From Nemertoderma westbladi (taxonomy: Eukaryota; Xenacoelomorpha; Nemertodermatida; Nemertodermatidae), in the NCBI GenBank assembly GCA_032718475.1, contig JAUCBJ010008481.1, forward strand, positions 1 to 33,362: a stretch of 33,362 nucleotides of DNA. Reading direction: 5' to 3'. Made by a program: the position numbers and the translations under genes. Each line of letters starts with the position of its first letter. The stretch's first letter is position 1. Under the pieces are notes generated by a model. The model made no database searches and was not told the DNA's origin. It worked only from the letters and a program-made list of their open reading frames with translations. Positions 9,861-20,617 of the stretch are shown here, one piece after another.

Positions 9861-10547
9861 GAAAGATTTTGCAGGACCATATTTTCTATCATGCGTACAC
9901 TGCTCCTTCCAATGGAATTTGTTTTGGAACCCAAGACTATCGCAGAATTTACACTTCGGTAATGGACGCGAATGAGGATTGAACGATGCAGAAGGTTGAA
10001 CTGCAGGTGAATTTGAATTTGGTGTAAAACCATCTCTTTGTGGTTTATTCTCAGAATATTGATATCCGCTATTACTTCCATAAGGCGTCCGTTTAAAATT
10101 CTGTTGAAAATCCCGTGGACGACTACTAAACTGTTGAGAATTAAAACGCCGCGCTGATGCGTAATCATCAGCTGACACCGCTAACTGACTTAGAGATTTT
10201 AGTTTTCTATCTCGCAACCAAACTTGCAGAGATCATTAGGTACGCAATTGGAAAACTGTTCCATTAAAATTAATTCTTCTAATGGAATCATTTCTTCATC
10301 TTCACCCGTAACCTGCTCATACACCCACTGCCTATAGGATTCCCGCATTCTCTCCGCAAACTCACTAAAAGATTCATTATCTCTTTTTCTGTCTCCCCGA
10401 AACCGCAACCTCAAGTTCTCCGTGTTTATGTCATATCGCGACCGAATTATCTCTATCACCCTATCATAATCAGCAGCAACCCCATTAGAAAGGGTGGAAA
10501 AAGCTGTTAATGCTTTACAGGTTAGCCGACCAGCAAGCTGGGTGGAC
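9813..10547 (-). pseudogene. Gypsy Gag, capsid C-terminal part and zinc knuckle
   Basis: The first part reads WSTQLAGRLTCKALTAF then a run of SRYDINTENLRLRFRGDRKRDNESFSEFAERM type, the capsid pattern of gypsy Gag proteins. A second frame, overlapping at 10199-10217, carries an Arg/Asn/Gln-rich linker. It also carries a zinc knuckle CKFCDSLGFQNKFHWKEQC, which is a Cx2Cx9Hx4C spacing, longer than the usual Cx2Cx4Hx4C. The N-terminal third of Gag is missing beyond about 10547, where RTE-like sequence begins. Confidence 0.72.
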
Positions 10548-10550
10548 CAG

Positions 10551-13490
10551 ACGATCCAATATATAATCTAATACTGAATATAATCATAATCTCTAATATA
10601 GTCCTATCGGTACATAATCAGATCTCGACTCCCAGACTCTCAGTCATATCTCCCAAAACCCATCTTCCATGGCCTACTCTGTATCATATCCTTACATATA
10701 TATATTATGGCCGGTTGTCCATGACTACGCTTTCCATGAGTTGGATCCCAGAGAAGTAGATCTGGTATGACCTCGTCTTTACTTCGCCAGCAGTGCCCAC
10801 TGAATCTTAATCTGCGTTCATGGAGGGTGGTTGATACAGGTGGTATTGTACCATAAAGCTCAGCGTTTGTCATGTGTTGTCTCCAACTGATGTTTAGGGC
10901 TGCCCTTAGTAGTCTTGTGTAGCAACCATCAATTCGTTGTTCAAGTGATTTAGTCAGTGTCCAGGTCTCACCCCCATATAAAAATACACTTTCCATTGTG
11001 GCTCGAAAGTACTTAGTGTTCAGGTGCCTGGAGAGATCTGATTTCCAGGTGGTATCCATTTCTGATAGAGCTACCCAAGCCTTTGCTTTCCTAACTTCTA
11101 TGTGCTTTTTGCTACTCTCTCTCTATCCATGATCCAAGGTACTGGAAGTCGTCGACCTTCCTTAGTTGATTATTATCAATGGTTATCAAGTTTCCATCAA
11201 CATTAAAGGTCATGAATTCGGTCTTGGTAGCATTTATATGAAATCCAACCTCCTTAGCAGCCCTCTCCACTTTATTTAGTAGAAGCTGTGCATCTGCTAG
11301 CGTATTAGAGAGAAGGGCAATGTCATCCGCAAAGTCGATGTCTGTGACTGTAGTTGCCGGATATCTACTACTTCTGCATTCTTGAAGTGTGAATCCCAGA
11401 TCTTCACCCTTTGTGGCCGTCCTCATTGCGTAATCCAGCACAATTACAAATAGTAATGGTGCTAATGTGTCACCTTGCAGTACGCCAGCCAGGATTGAGA
11501 ACAACTCAGTTTCACCATCTGGTGAGAGTACCTGCACTTCTGTGTCACAATATAACAATCCAATGCCAGCAACAATTACTTCTGGTATTCCATAAGCTCT
11601 TAGGATTTCAAGCATTTTACCTCTATGGATGGAGTGGAATGCCTTCTTGAAGTCCACAAAAGTCATGACTGCGGGGAGATTCTTTGACTTAATTCCTTCA
11701 ATCAGTCTCCATAGTGCAAGTATCTGAGCTATTGTTGATCTACTTGGTCGAAATCCGCTTTGGCTCTTACGCAGTAGTTTCTCTATGTGAGGCCTAATCC
11801 TATATAGAATCATTTTATTGTATATTTTGGCAGCTACCACAAGCAGACAGATCCCACGATAGTTTGTTGATATGCCGAGGTCTCCTTTCTTGGGGAGAGG
11901 CTTTAGTTGACCTTTAGTGCAAATTGGTGGTGGCTTTTCCCCTTTTAACATCCGGTTGCAAACATTCAATAATGGTCTGTTTAGCACTCCGGTTTTCCAT
12001 ACCTCCGCTGGGATTTCATATAATCCACTCGCCTTATTATTGGACATGCTTTTAATGCTTCTTTGGAGTTCGGCAGGTGTGAAGTCCCCTGTTTCTATAG
12101 GTAGTGTCTTGTCATATATTTTCCTTGTAGGGCTGACCTCGATGTTTGGTGGCTGCCCAAGCAAGTTGCTGAAGTGATTTTTCCACTTCCCAACACGTTC
12201 TTCAGGACTATCGGCTTTGAGGTGCCCCTTTGCACAACTTTTCCGACCAGATATCTCATTTACAGTTTGCCAGGTAAGTCTTGATTGTTGCTGTATGTGA
12301 GAAGTTGTAATTGCTTCAATTTTATCCTGTATGTACTTTTCCTGGCTGATGTTGTAGGCCCATTTAAGATCGTCCTTAGCATTCTCAACATTGTTAATGT
12401 TTTCGGTTGTTGGTTGTTCTGTTTTAACTTTGTAGGCTATCTTAAGATCTTCTCTCTTACAAGTAACCTCAGAGTTTTGCCATGGCACATACTGTTTTCG
12501 TTTGGGTTTCTGGGGGATATGCCTCTTAGCTGATTCCTTGTGGTCTGTTATTATATTCTGGTATATTGAATCGGTGGATTGGTCTTCATCCATTGACTGA
12601 AGTGCTTCAAAGCGGTTTTGAACTTCTACTGTGTAAGCATCCTTTATAGCAGTGTCAGTTCTGGGATTCTCCCAGTCATTGTTGATTTGCTTGCTTGTCC
12701 TGGGTTTGCTGGCTCTCATACTGAGTCTGATCTCTGCAGTTACAATTCTGTGGTCCGAACCAATTAGGTTGAACGAGCTGTATGCCTCGCAGTTGATAAT
12801 GCTGTTTCTCCACTTTATGTTTATAAGGATGTAATACAGTTGTGCTTTGGTTCCATTAGGGTATTGAAAGGTCCATAGCTTTCCCTTACTCTTTTCGAAT
12901 GTGTTGTTTGTTGGTATCAATTCACATTCTTCCATTAGGTCTAACAGTAAGTACCCATTTCTGTTAGAACTGGTGTTATAGGTGTAACCCTTGATGTCTT
13001 CTGGGCCAATTTGCCCAATTAGGTCACCAGCAATGACTTTAACATTGTGTTTCGGAATGTCCTTTATAAGTCCAGTCAGTTCTTCATAAAACTTGAATGC
13101 TTGCTCTGGCTCTGAGGCATTGGTTGGTCTGTAGCAACATATACCTGTTGCCTTGGGATTCCCATCAAATGTTGCAATCATGACCCTGAAATTTATATAT
13201 TCGATGTTGTTTAGGGTCTTAAGTGCAAATGGGCTTAGAAGAATTCCTACTCCACCAATTCAAGCATTGGCCGAGTTTCTTACTGCTGAGCTTGTTACTA
13301 ACGTCCATCCATTTCCAATGTCATTGTACTTCATGGCAGTGTCTTCATGACAAATCCGATGTTCTTGGATGCAGATGATGTCGATGTTATATTCCATTGC
13401 CAGAGCGACTATGTCATCCTGTGTGGTATGTGCTTTGTGGTAGTAAAGGACACGAATATTATTACAGTAGCATAAATGATTCAAGATTTA
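10551..13490 (-). mobile_element. RTE-like non-LTR retrotransposon
   Basis: One element spans from an endonuclease start near 13484 to a short 3' part of simple ATAATC-type sequence near 10551-10640. This is the usual compact layout of RTE elements: endonuclease plus RT, almost no 3' UTR and a simple-repeat tail. I found no clear target duplication. The left boundary abuts the truncated gypsy gag. Confidence 0.78.
10640..13484 (-). pseudogene. RTE-like ORF2: AP endonuclease plus reverse transcriptase
   Basis: Three minus-strand blocks, separated by frameshifts near 13181-13260 and 11059-11112, make up one polyprotein. The endonuclease shows IQEHR (metal-binding Glu) and GSDHRIV (catalytic His). 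It has lost two conserved residues: the Asn expected after GD is Ile in AGDLIGQIG, and the Asp before YIL is Tyr in AQLYYIL. The RT of the 689-residue block has NNKASGLYEIPAEVW near residue 381, GFRPSRST near 477, catalytic Asp510 in VDFKKAF, LAGVLQGDTLAP near 564 and FADD at 617-620. The C-terminus has ESVFLYGGETWTLTKSLEQR and RLRFSGHCWRSKDEV. The RT residues survive but the endonuclease looks dead. RTE-like is the best fit; a neighbouring APE-type clade is possible. Confidence 0.87.
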
Positions 13491-13980
13491 CTTTTATGTA
13501 ATTATTTTATGTACCGGTTCTGGAATACAACGAAATTGTTCGTAGCTTAAATTTATAACATTGATTATAAATTATGTAATAACAATAGTTTTAGTTTAAC
13601 GAGTGCAACCAATGATGGTAGACAATTAGTCTCCCCCTTCCCTTGTCAACGGGTTAGCACATTAAATATAACCTTGCCCTCTCGTGAACAAAGGCCATAA
13701 ATGGCAATGGAAAATAGATAAGAACAATCGACCTATTTCCTTGTATACTATTTTCGAACTGTAAACACTGTATTATACATTATTGCGCGCGCAACACATG
13801 AAGTGAAGAATAGAAGCGTATGCCACACAGCCACAGTATACAGGTATGCTGTAGGATACATTTCTGTTGAAAGCATTTGATGGTTGTATATTGAACATAC
13901 ATTATTGTCTTATTTTAGTACTGAACTGCTTGGAACACGTAGGCCTACTAATGATAAACGTCGTATAGGCATAGTTATAC
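13491..13980. other. Non-coding stretch, nothing recognised
   Basis: No gene or repeat is recognised. No gypsy gag sequence reappears here, so the RTE-like element does not simply interrupt an otherwise complete gypsy copy. Confidence 0.5.
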
Positions 13981-13987
13981 GCAGCAC

Positions 13988-14099
13988 CTACGCGTAGTTC
14001 GTGTAGGACCTACGCGTATCAACTCGTAGCACCTACGCGTAGTTAATGTTAATACTCCGAAACTGGTGATATCGGCCTAATGTATCGAACTACGCGTAG
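13988..14099. repeat. Cluster of CTACGCGTAG palindromes
   Basis: The 10-bp palindrome CTACGCGTAG occurs at 13988-13997, 14033-14042 and 14090-14099, with a one-base variant at 14010-14019. Each has a CGCG core, so a CpG-methylation or protein-binding role is conceivable. A decayed satellite is an equally simple explanation. Confidence 0.7.
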
Positions 14100-14175
14100 G
14101 CCTAAGTGTAGCTCGAAAAGATTTACCCTACATTTTTACTTCTACTGGTAGGCACTAATTTTTGGTTCCCCGGCT

Positions 14176-14280
14176 TTAGATCCTAGAGCACCTTAGATCC
14201 TGAACGAACTTAGATCTTGAATGAACATAGATCCTATCCATACGCATTTAGATCCTACCCATACGAACTTAGATCCTACC
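14176..14280. repeat. GAACTTAGATCC short tandem repeat
   Basis: Five to six copies of (A/G)(A/C)(C/A)TTAGATCCTA(C/T)CCATAC occur at about 20-bp spacing. The reverse complement, GGATCTAAGTTC, is the unit of the tract flanking the large LTR element on its right (30959-31029) and continuing after the foldback element. Confidence 0.75.
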
Positions 14281-14289
14281 ACCATAATA

Positions 14290-15086
14290 ATAATACATTG
14301 CAACGAATTAGCTATTAATTGGCAAATTATAGTTTGTTGGTGAGTCACTGATCGCAACTACTAACAGTACTTTGAGTGTATGACTTATTTGCATTAGATC
14401 ATTATAAATACTTTTATATGCTTAATGTAACACAGTACAATACTGTATACTATAGTATCGATACGCAATAATTATTCTTGTCCGTTTAAATCGCTCATAA
14501 TGTCCTTTTTATTGGCTTTTGATGTCCGCCAGAAATCTACCGTTAGGTTCCATGCTACCGGTTTCTCTACTGCTGTTCTCTTAGGCTATCAGTACCGGTA
14601 TTAGTATATAGAGCAGTATTTTGCAATATTGCTGTATTGTATGTAGTTATAAAGCCTATGCCTTAGAAATAATATATAGCATTATACTACGTACTCAGCT
14701 ACTGTACTATAGATACGTTGTAAATGAGAGAATGATGGTAATTAATAAACTTATTTCAGAATTTTAGTACCGGCTGACTGCGCTACCTTTTAAATAATTA
14801 ATAAATTTTAGATAATTGATACATATCTGGATAATGCATTTAAAATGGATCATGACTACTGTAATGTTATGGGTAGCTGTAGTGGTACCTCTAAATCTAT
14901 AATGTAGTTCTAAACTAACAGATCAGTCCACATACAATGTGTTCGAAAAATCTACTTATTCCCCATTTGAAACACACTATGATATCGAAAATATCGGGCC
15001 GGTTTTAGCTAAAAAGCAAAGACGTTGTCGCAATAAAGGATATACTGGACAACTGTACATAATGTAAAATAATGCCGCAAGATAAT
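14290..15086. other. AT-rich non-coding stretch
   Basis: No gene is recognised. The hexamer ACCGGT is frequent here and elsewhere in the window. Confidence 0.5.
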
Positions 15087-16010
15087 GTGCTCCTTTTCCT
15101 CATTTGGTAAAGTGTGGTTTCGTTTATTGTTTTGGTTAGAAAATTCCGTTACTGTAACCTGCTCCTCTCCCCAATTGCTAAATTGATCGTTTATTGTCTT
15201 GGTTAGAAACACCCGCTTCTGTAACCTGCTACTTTCCCTCAATTGGTAATTGTGATCATGTGTTATTGTTATGGTTAGAAACGCCCGCCTCTGTAACCTG
15301 CTCCTTTCCCCAATTGGTAAAGTGACCGTTTATTGTTTTAGTTAGAAAAGCCCGCCTCTGTAACCTGATCCTTTCCCCCAATACGTGAAGTTTATTATTT
15401 TGGCTAGAATAGCCCTTCTATGTAACCTGCTCCTTTTCCTCCAATAGGTAAACTGATTGTTTATTGTTTTGATTAGAATAGCCAGTGTAACCTGCTCCGT
15501 TCCCTCAATTGGTAAGGTGCTTGTTTTTTGTTTTGGTTAGAAAAGAGCTGAAGAGTGCCTCTGGAACCTGCTCCTTTTCCTCAATGGGTAAGGAGACTGT
15601 TTATTGTTTTGGTTAGAAAATCCCGCCTCTGTAACCTGCTCCTTTCCATCAATTAGTTAAGTGATCGTTTATAGTTTTGGTTAGAAAATCTCGCTTCTGT
15701 AATCTGCCCCTTTCCCTGAATTAGTTAAGTGATCGTTTATTGTTTTGATTAGAAGATCCTGCCTCTGTAACCTGCTCCTTTCCCTGATGTGGTAAAGTGA
15801 CCGTTTATTGTTTTGGTTAGAAAGCCCGCCTCTGTAACCTGCTCCTTTCCTTCATTTGGTAAAGGGACTGTTTATTATTGTTTTGGTTAGAAAATCCCGC
15901 ATCTGTATCCTGCTCCTTTCCCTCAATTAGTTAAATGATCGTCTATTGTTTTGGTTAGAAAATCCGGCCTCTCTAACCTTCTCCTTTCCATCAATTGGTA
16001 ATTGTTTTTG
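15087..16010. repeat. About 68-bp minisatellite, roughly 14 copies
   Basis: Units run from CTCCTTTCCCTCAATTGGTA through GTTTATTGTTTTGGTTAGAA to CCCGCCTCTGTAACCTG. Individual units are 62 to 76 bp and differ by substitutions and small indels. The last copy is partial. Spacing is too loose and units too contiguous for a CRISPR-like array. Confidence 0.92.
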
Positions 16011-16068
16011 GCTATAAAATGAGTGTTTTGCTACGTCATATTGTAACCGATTATCGACAACAACCTAA

Positions 16069-16073
16069 GTTCA
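16069..16073. repeat. LTR element target duplication, left
   Basis: GTTCA lies directly before the 5' LTR and is repeated directly after the 3' LTR at 30959-30963. Confidence 0.9.
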
Positions 16074-17066
16074 TGTAAAAGCTTTTGCGGATATAACCAG
16101 TCATTTTCTCCGCAATGTACCATGTAGGTGCTTTTAGCGGACATAACATGCCATTTTTACCCGTTATGTCTGTATGCGTGCTTTAGCGGACATAACTAGC
16201 CATTTTTTCGCAATTCGTTTAATACTCTAAAGACTGTAATTCAGATGACGAAATCTGTCAGATGATTTAATGCCAGTGTGGAGCTTTTCTTTGTTCTTTG
16301 TTCGGCTCGCTCGACCAATCAGAGCGATTTTCACTTTGTGTTGGACAGTGCCTGCAGAAACTCACGCAATTCAGTCAGTGGGTATTTTTCTAAGCCCAGA
16401 ACACCGGCTTAGGATTCTTCTGTACTTCTGTGGAAGTTTCAGACTTTGACCTAAACCTCAGAAACATCAGATGGCTTTGATTAAAGGAACGTAAAACTAT
16501 TAACGCAGCACACTGCCACACCGCGGCACTACGCAACGCAATTCAACTACTGAATCATTGCTGAATCATACTTCATATCTGAATCGCCACACCGCGGCAC
16601 TATGCAACGCGATTCAACTACCGATCCTCCTTATATATGATCAAATTCAGTGACGGTCGGCAGATCAGTGCGCAGTAGTGTGAAGTAGTGTGAAGTAGTG
16701 TGAAGGTTAATAAAGCATCTCCTAAAGAATGCGCTTTTTACGAAACTCAGTAGCCATCCAGTTGTGATTAGTATAAGTCATAACTCTGTTTTATACTTAA
16801 AGCGCCACATCCTAAAGGAACTGTTAATATTTCCCCGAAAGTAAATATATTGTCAGAGATTATATATTTACGATCAATCGAATAATACAGTAGGTCTACA
16901 CTGCAATCACTATCAAAGCATCCGAATCCAGTCTCCCTTAACTGTGGGTGAATGGTCGCGCACAGGCTGGCTTCGGCTGATGTACCTTCAGTACATTAAA
17001 TAATTGATATACAAAAGACACCTAAAATTGGCAGGTTAAACTGCTAAAGGTCTAAAAGCGCGAACA
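16074..17066 (+). repeat. 5' LTR (993 bp)
   Basis: It starts TG and ends CA. U3 opens with three diverged tandem units of about 55 bp (16074-16205) sharing GCTTTTAGCGGACATAAC and GCCATTTTT. It has a CCAAT motif near 16315 and two copies of GCCACACCGCGGCACTA separated by about 70 bp (16516 and 16584). A TATA box and poly(A) signal follow. It is about 97-98 % identical to the right copy where both align. Confidence 0.95.
16631..16714 (+). promoter_or_regulatory. 5' LTR core promoter and poly(A) signal
   Basis: TTATATATGA at 16631-16640 is followed about 30 bases later by an initiator-like TCAGTG at 16665-16670. The poly(A) signal AATAAA is at 16709-16714. The order defines U3, a short R and U5. 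GTGTGAAGTA is repeated three times between start and signal. Confidence 0.7.
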
Positions 17067-18529
17067 TTAATAGTTTTTTTCTTGATTGCACTGCACGTAG
17101 GCAATAAATTCGAATGTACCGGTCGGACGGTAACCTGTAGGCCTAACTACCTAACCACCGGAACCGGTACTTGCGGGTACCAGTATTAGTTCGATTGTGA
17201 TATATTGTATATTGTAGGCTGTTAGGGGATTAGGGATTGATCACCCCTTATTCCTTTGTATGGTTTACTTGTTTCTGTCAGTTTTATTTATCTGTAAGTA
17301 TAATATTGAGCAGAACTGCAGAAGGCGTGTAAGCCCGCTCAAATTGTACAGATAATTTGTAGGCTGGATTGTTGTCTGACTGTTGTTAAGTCTGAAGAGA
17401 TTGCAGTGTGTGTAGAGTGTATGTCCGATAAAGTGCTAGTTAGGAAGGTAGGGGCATCCAGTGTTGTAAGGTAAATCCCCCCCCCCCCCCCCCCCGAAAG
17501 AATAAGTCGTACTACTCGGTTAGAACGCATACTAACTAACCATTTCGGAGTCTGCATATACTGTAGTTTATTTAGGCTTGATAGTAGTCTGCCAGCGTTT
17601 GGTTTGTATTTTGTTTGTGTAGTCTGTACGGGTAGCGTAATATTTATTATTCAGAGTTTATGCGATTATTCGCAACATACACAACCCCAAGTTTATTCCT
17701 ACAGTAATTGTGCTTGTTATACATACCGTTATAGTTAAATTAACCCCGGTACTACATCAGGGCTGTTTGGCATAGGTAAAGACTGGTGATTTTATGCTCT
17801 AGTCACTCCAGCAGATACCGTGGTTCTTTTAGCTGTACAAGTATTTTTAACTGCTGGTTATTTGTTGTATAAGTACTTGTACCTAATTTAGGGTTTAGTG
17901 TACAGTGCTTTCCGAAGGTAATTAGTTTGTAGGCCGTATATTTGTGTTGTAAAGTGGTTAATAGGCACGTTAGCTATAGTTGGCTGCGGTAATTAACTTC
18001 TAGGTAGGGACATTCCGGGTACATAACGTAGTACTTATAGAGCTGTAAAGCTAGAGACTATAAGTCGTCAGACGGTGGTATTTTCTTATCTAGACAATGC
18101 AATATATTTACTACTGCTTTATTATTTTCAAATACCGTAGTTTCCTGTCCGTTTGTAATAACCAGAAATTCTAACCCTTGTTAGGCTGGTTTGTAGATTT
18201 CCTGTAAAATTACCCTAAAATTTGTACGTGTAATTTTTTGTGTTTATTTAGAGATTGTAATCTCACCCCGTAATTGTACGTAATTTGTAGTAATAAGTAA
18301 CTTAGAACTTAGAATTATTTGTTTTAGTGTCCAATAAGTAGCACTCCACTGAGAGCGTTCAGCTTCTGTGAAGTGACTCCTTACCTAGAAATAATAACAT
18401 TTATTTCAAATATTGTCAAAACCCATTATACGGGTATATATATATTATAAATCAACTATAAATTTATGCTGAAATTATATACCGGTATTCTGTAATTAAT
18501 TCTAGTCTATGATCATACTTATATATACT
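17067..18529. other. LTR element leader, first part, non-coding
   Basis: No coding region is visible. It contains a run of 19 cytosines at 17477-17495. No primer binding site is recognised in the first 60 bases after the LTR. Confidence 0.6.
17477..17495. repeat. C19 homopolymer
   Basis: Nineteen consecutive C, so G19 on the other strand. Its length may vary between individuals or be a sequencing artefact. It can form G-quadruplex structure. Confidence 0.95.
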
Positions 18530-18639
18530 ACTAGAAAGCCTGTGGCCCTTCGGGCCACAGCTTTCTAGTGCACATGCAGATGATATATGAATATGTGTGG
18601 GAGATTTGAGAACTGCATACGGAACAGACACCATCATTA

Positions 18640-19800
18640 AATAAAACACCACCCCCATAAGAGATAACTGTCAAGTTTCAACTTTAGGCAGATTGTAAAT
18701 AACAAAATTTCCAGAAAATGATCACTTTCAGATCTACCCTCTACCTGCGGACTGGTGAAATGCAGACGGCGCTGCAGTTTGGTAAAGATGGGGTTTATGG
18801 TGAAGTAAAATGCCTGCCTTTCAAGTTTCAGCTTAAACAGAGTGTCAATAACAAAATTGATGTACTGTAGATGTTCACATTCAGACATTTCACCCTCTAG
18901 CGGTAGACTGAAGAACTGTGGACGACTTTGGGACTCCGTAAAGATACAGAATATGCTGTAGTAGATTCCTGCCAAGTTTCAGCTCAAAGGGATTAAAAAG
19001 AACCAAATGGGATGAGGTGTTCACTATCAGATATGTCGCCCTCTAGCGGCAGATGGGGGGACTGTATACAACTCTGTGACTCCGTAAAGGTACAGCCTAT
19101 GCTGTAGTAGATGCCTACCAAGTTTCAGTCTAAACCGATAGTAAATAACAAAGTTGGAGAAGATGTTAACTTTCAGACATTTCACCCTCTAGCGGTAGAC
19201 TGGGGAAGTTAATAGGATTCTGCAACCCCGTAAAGATACAGCCTATGATGTAGTAGATACCAACCAAGTTTCAGCTCAAAATGATTAAAAAGAACCAAAT
19301 GGGATGAGGTTTTCACTATCAGACAATTCGCCCTCTAGCGGCTGACTGTGGAACTGTAGACGACTCTACTACTCCGCAAAGATATAGCCTATGCTATAGT
19401 AGATGCCTACCAAGTTTCAGTCTAAAAGGATTGTAAATAACAAAGTTGGAGGAGATGTTAACTTTCATACATTTCGCCCTCTAGCGGCAGACACGGGTAA
19501 TGTAGACAACTCTGCGCGACTCAGTAAAGATATAGCCTATGCTGTAGTAGATGCCTACCAAGTTCAGTCTAAATGGATTATAAATAACAAAGTTGGAGAA
19601 GATGTTAACTCTCAGACATTTAGCCCTCTAACGGTAGACTGGGGAACTGTGGACAACTCAGTGACTCTGGAAATATACAGCCTATGCTGCAGTATATAGC
19701 TACCAAGTTTCAGCTCAAAAGCATTAAAAACAACCCAATGAGATCAGGTTTTCACTATCGGACAATTCGCCCTCTAGCGGCAAATGGGGGAACTTCAGAC
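18640..19800 (+). repeat. 146-bp satellite, about 8 units
   Basis: The anchor CCCTCTAGCGG recurs at 18737 (variant), 18893, 19039, 19185, 19331, 19477, 19624 and 19770. The spacings are 156, then 146, 146, 146, 146, 147 and 146 bases. Two unit types occur: one with GATTAAAAAGAACCAAATGG before the anchor, the other with TAAATAACAAAGTTGGAGAA. Confidence 0.93.
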
Positions 19801-20561
19801 GGCTCTGAGTATTACGTTGCAACGAGTTAGGGCGAGACCTATCTAACGAGCTATAGTAAGCGAGATTTCATCGAGATTAGATGTATAATATTAGATAAAA
19901 TAATAATACAGTAAGTATAGGCCTACAGAAATAATTATTTTACTTTTAATATTCATAACAGTAAAACAAAAATGTTATAAACCTCTCCTTCCATGCAGCC
20001 AATGATTGAGAAAGCAGAATTACTCTTGAGCAATTCGCAACAGACAACCCAAACCCACCCCAATCAACACTCCAGCCTGCTTGCTCCTTATCTGTGCCCA
20101 GCCAGCTAGCTGCGATTTCAATAATTACCTTAACGTTGCTATGATACAGAAAAAAATCCTTCCCTATTCACTACAGCACTAAGAATAGGCCAATTCGATC
20201 GTGCTTGGCGAATATGACATATTTATACACTATTTGATTTTCAATCAATAAATAATCATACATATTTATATTAAACACTCGAATAAAATAAATACTTTGT
20301 GAGAATGGGACACGGCGAATCTACTCATGTTAATTTTATACCAGATGGGATAAATGTTACCCCTCTAAATAATTAATTACCGATAGAAGAACCGAAATAA
20401 TTCGATACATTTCGCCCGAACGAACACAAAATACGCATTCACGCAAGCAAACGCGTAAAATTAGCCTCGAGATTGCGATAGTTTACGTGCTCAGGACGAG
20501 AGCTTTCGATCAATGTATCATTTGCTCAGATTGGTGCATGTGTGTCGGAGCGTATAGCTTG

Positions 20562-20602
20562 GACAGACTCACAGACTCATAGACTCACAGACAGACAGAG
20601 GA
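20562..20602. repeat. ACAG/ACTC microsatellite at unit end
   Basis: GACAGACTCACAGACTCATA and further imperfect copies end in GACAGACAGAGG, then TATATATATAG. It sits immediately before the second hairpin, at the presumed 3' end of the first Helitron-like unit. Confidence 0.75.
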
Positions 20603-20617
20603 TATTTATATATATAG

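Larger units (their letters stand above)
4895..10547 (-). mobile_element. Decayed Ty3/gypsy-like LTR retrotransposon, internal part
   Basis: Minus-strand fragments occur in canonical gypsy order: gag with a zinc knuckle, protease, a pro-RT spacer, the end of RNase H, and integrase with a C-terminal domain. The reverse transcriptase and most of RNase H are missing across a junction near 6300. The protease is split by a LINE at 7160-9622. Neither LTR was recognised: the 5' part of gag and the 5' LTR are missing beyond about 10547, and the sequence below 4895 shows no matching repeat. Integrase after protease and RT, with an HHCC-DD35E pattern, argues for Ty3/gypsy over Ty1/copia. Confidence 0.85.
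18530..20617 (+). mobile_element. Helitron-like non-autonomous unit with 146-bp satellite
   Basis: The unit opens with a 40-base hairpin (18530-18569), stems ACTAGAAAGC-CTGTGGCCC and their complement with one bulged base. A tandem satellite core follows, then about 750 bp of unique sequence, then an ACAG-rich microsatellite (20562-20602) and a TATATATA tail. Directly after it a second copy begins with the same hairpin. A short palindrome, a tandem-repeat core and an ACAG microsatellite near the end is the layout of Helitron-like HINE/pearl/mini-me elements of invertebrates. It codes for nothing recognisable. A plain satellite-bearing MITE is the alternative. Confidence 0.5.

Noticed and set aside
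13491-13980. Continuation of the gypsy gag on the far side of the RTE-like element
   Set aside because: Frames are full of stops and no gag motif is visible.
15009-15242. 77-residue minus-strand open frame
   Set aside because: It covers the first units of the 68-bp minisatellite.
15087-16010. CRISPR-like array
   Set aside because: Contiguous diverged units without conserved repeat and unique spacer alternation; the context is eukaryotic.
17067-17130. tRNA primer binding site after the 5' LTR
   Set aside because: No TGG-starting match to a tRNA 3' end is visible in the first bases after the LTR.
18637-18975. 112-residue minus-strand open frame, repeated almost identically at 20725-21063
   Set aside because: Both lie in the satellite part of the two Helitron-like copies. 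Their similarity reflects the recent duplication, not protein constraint.
19403-19699. 98-residue plus-strand open frame
   Set aside because: It spans two 146-bp satellite units and repeats itself.
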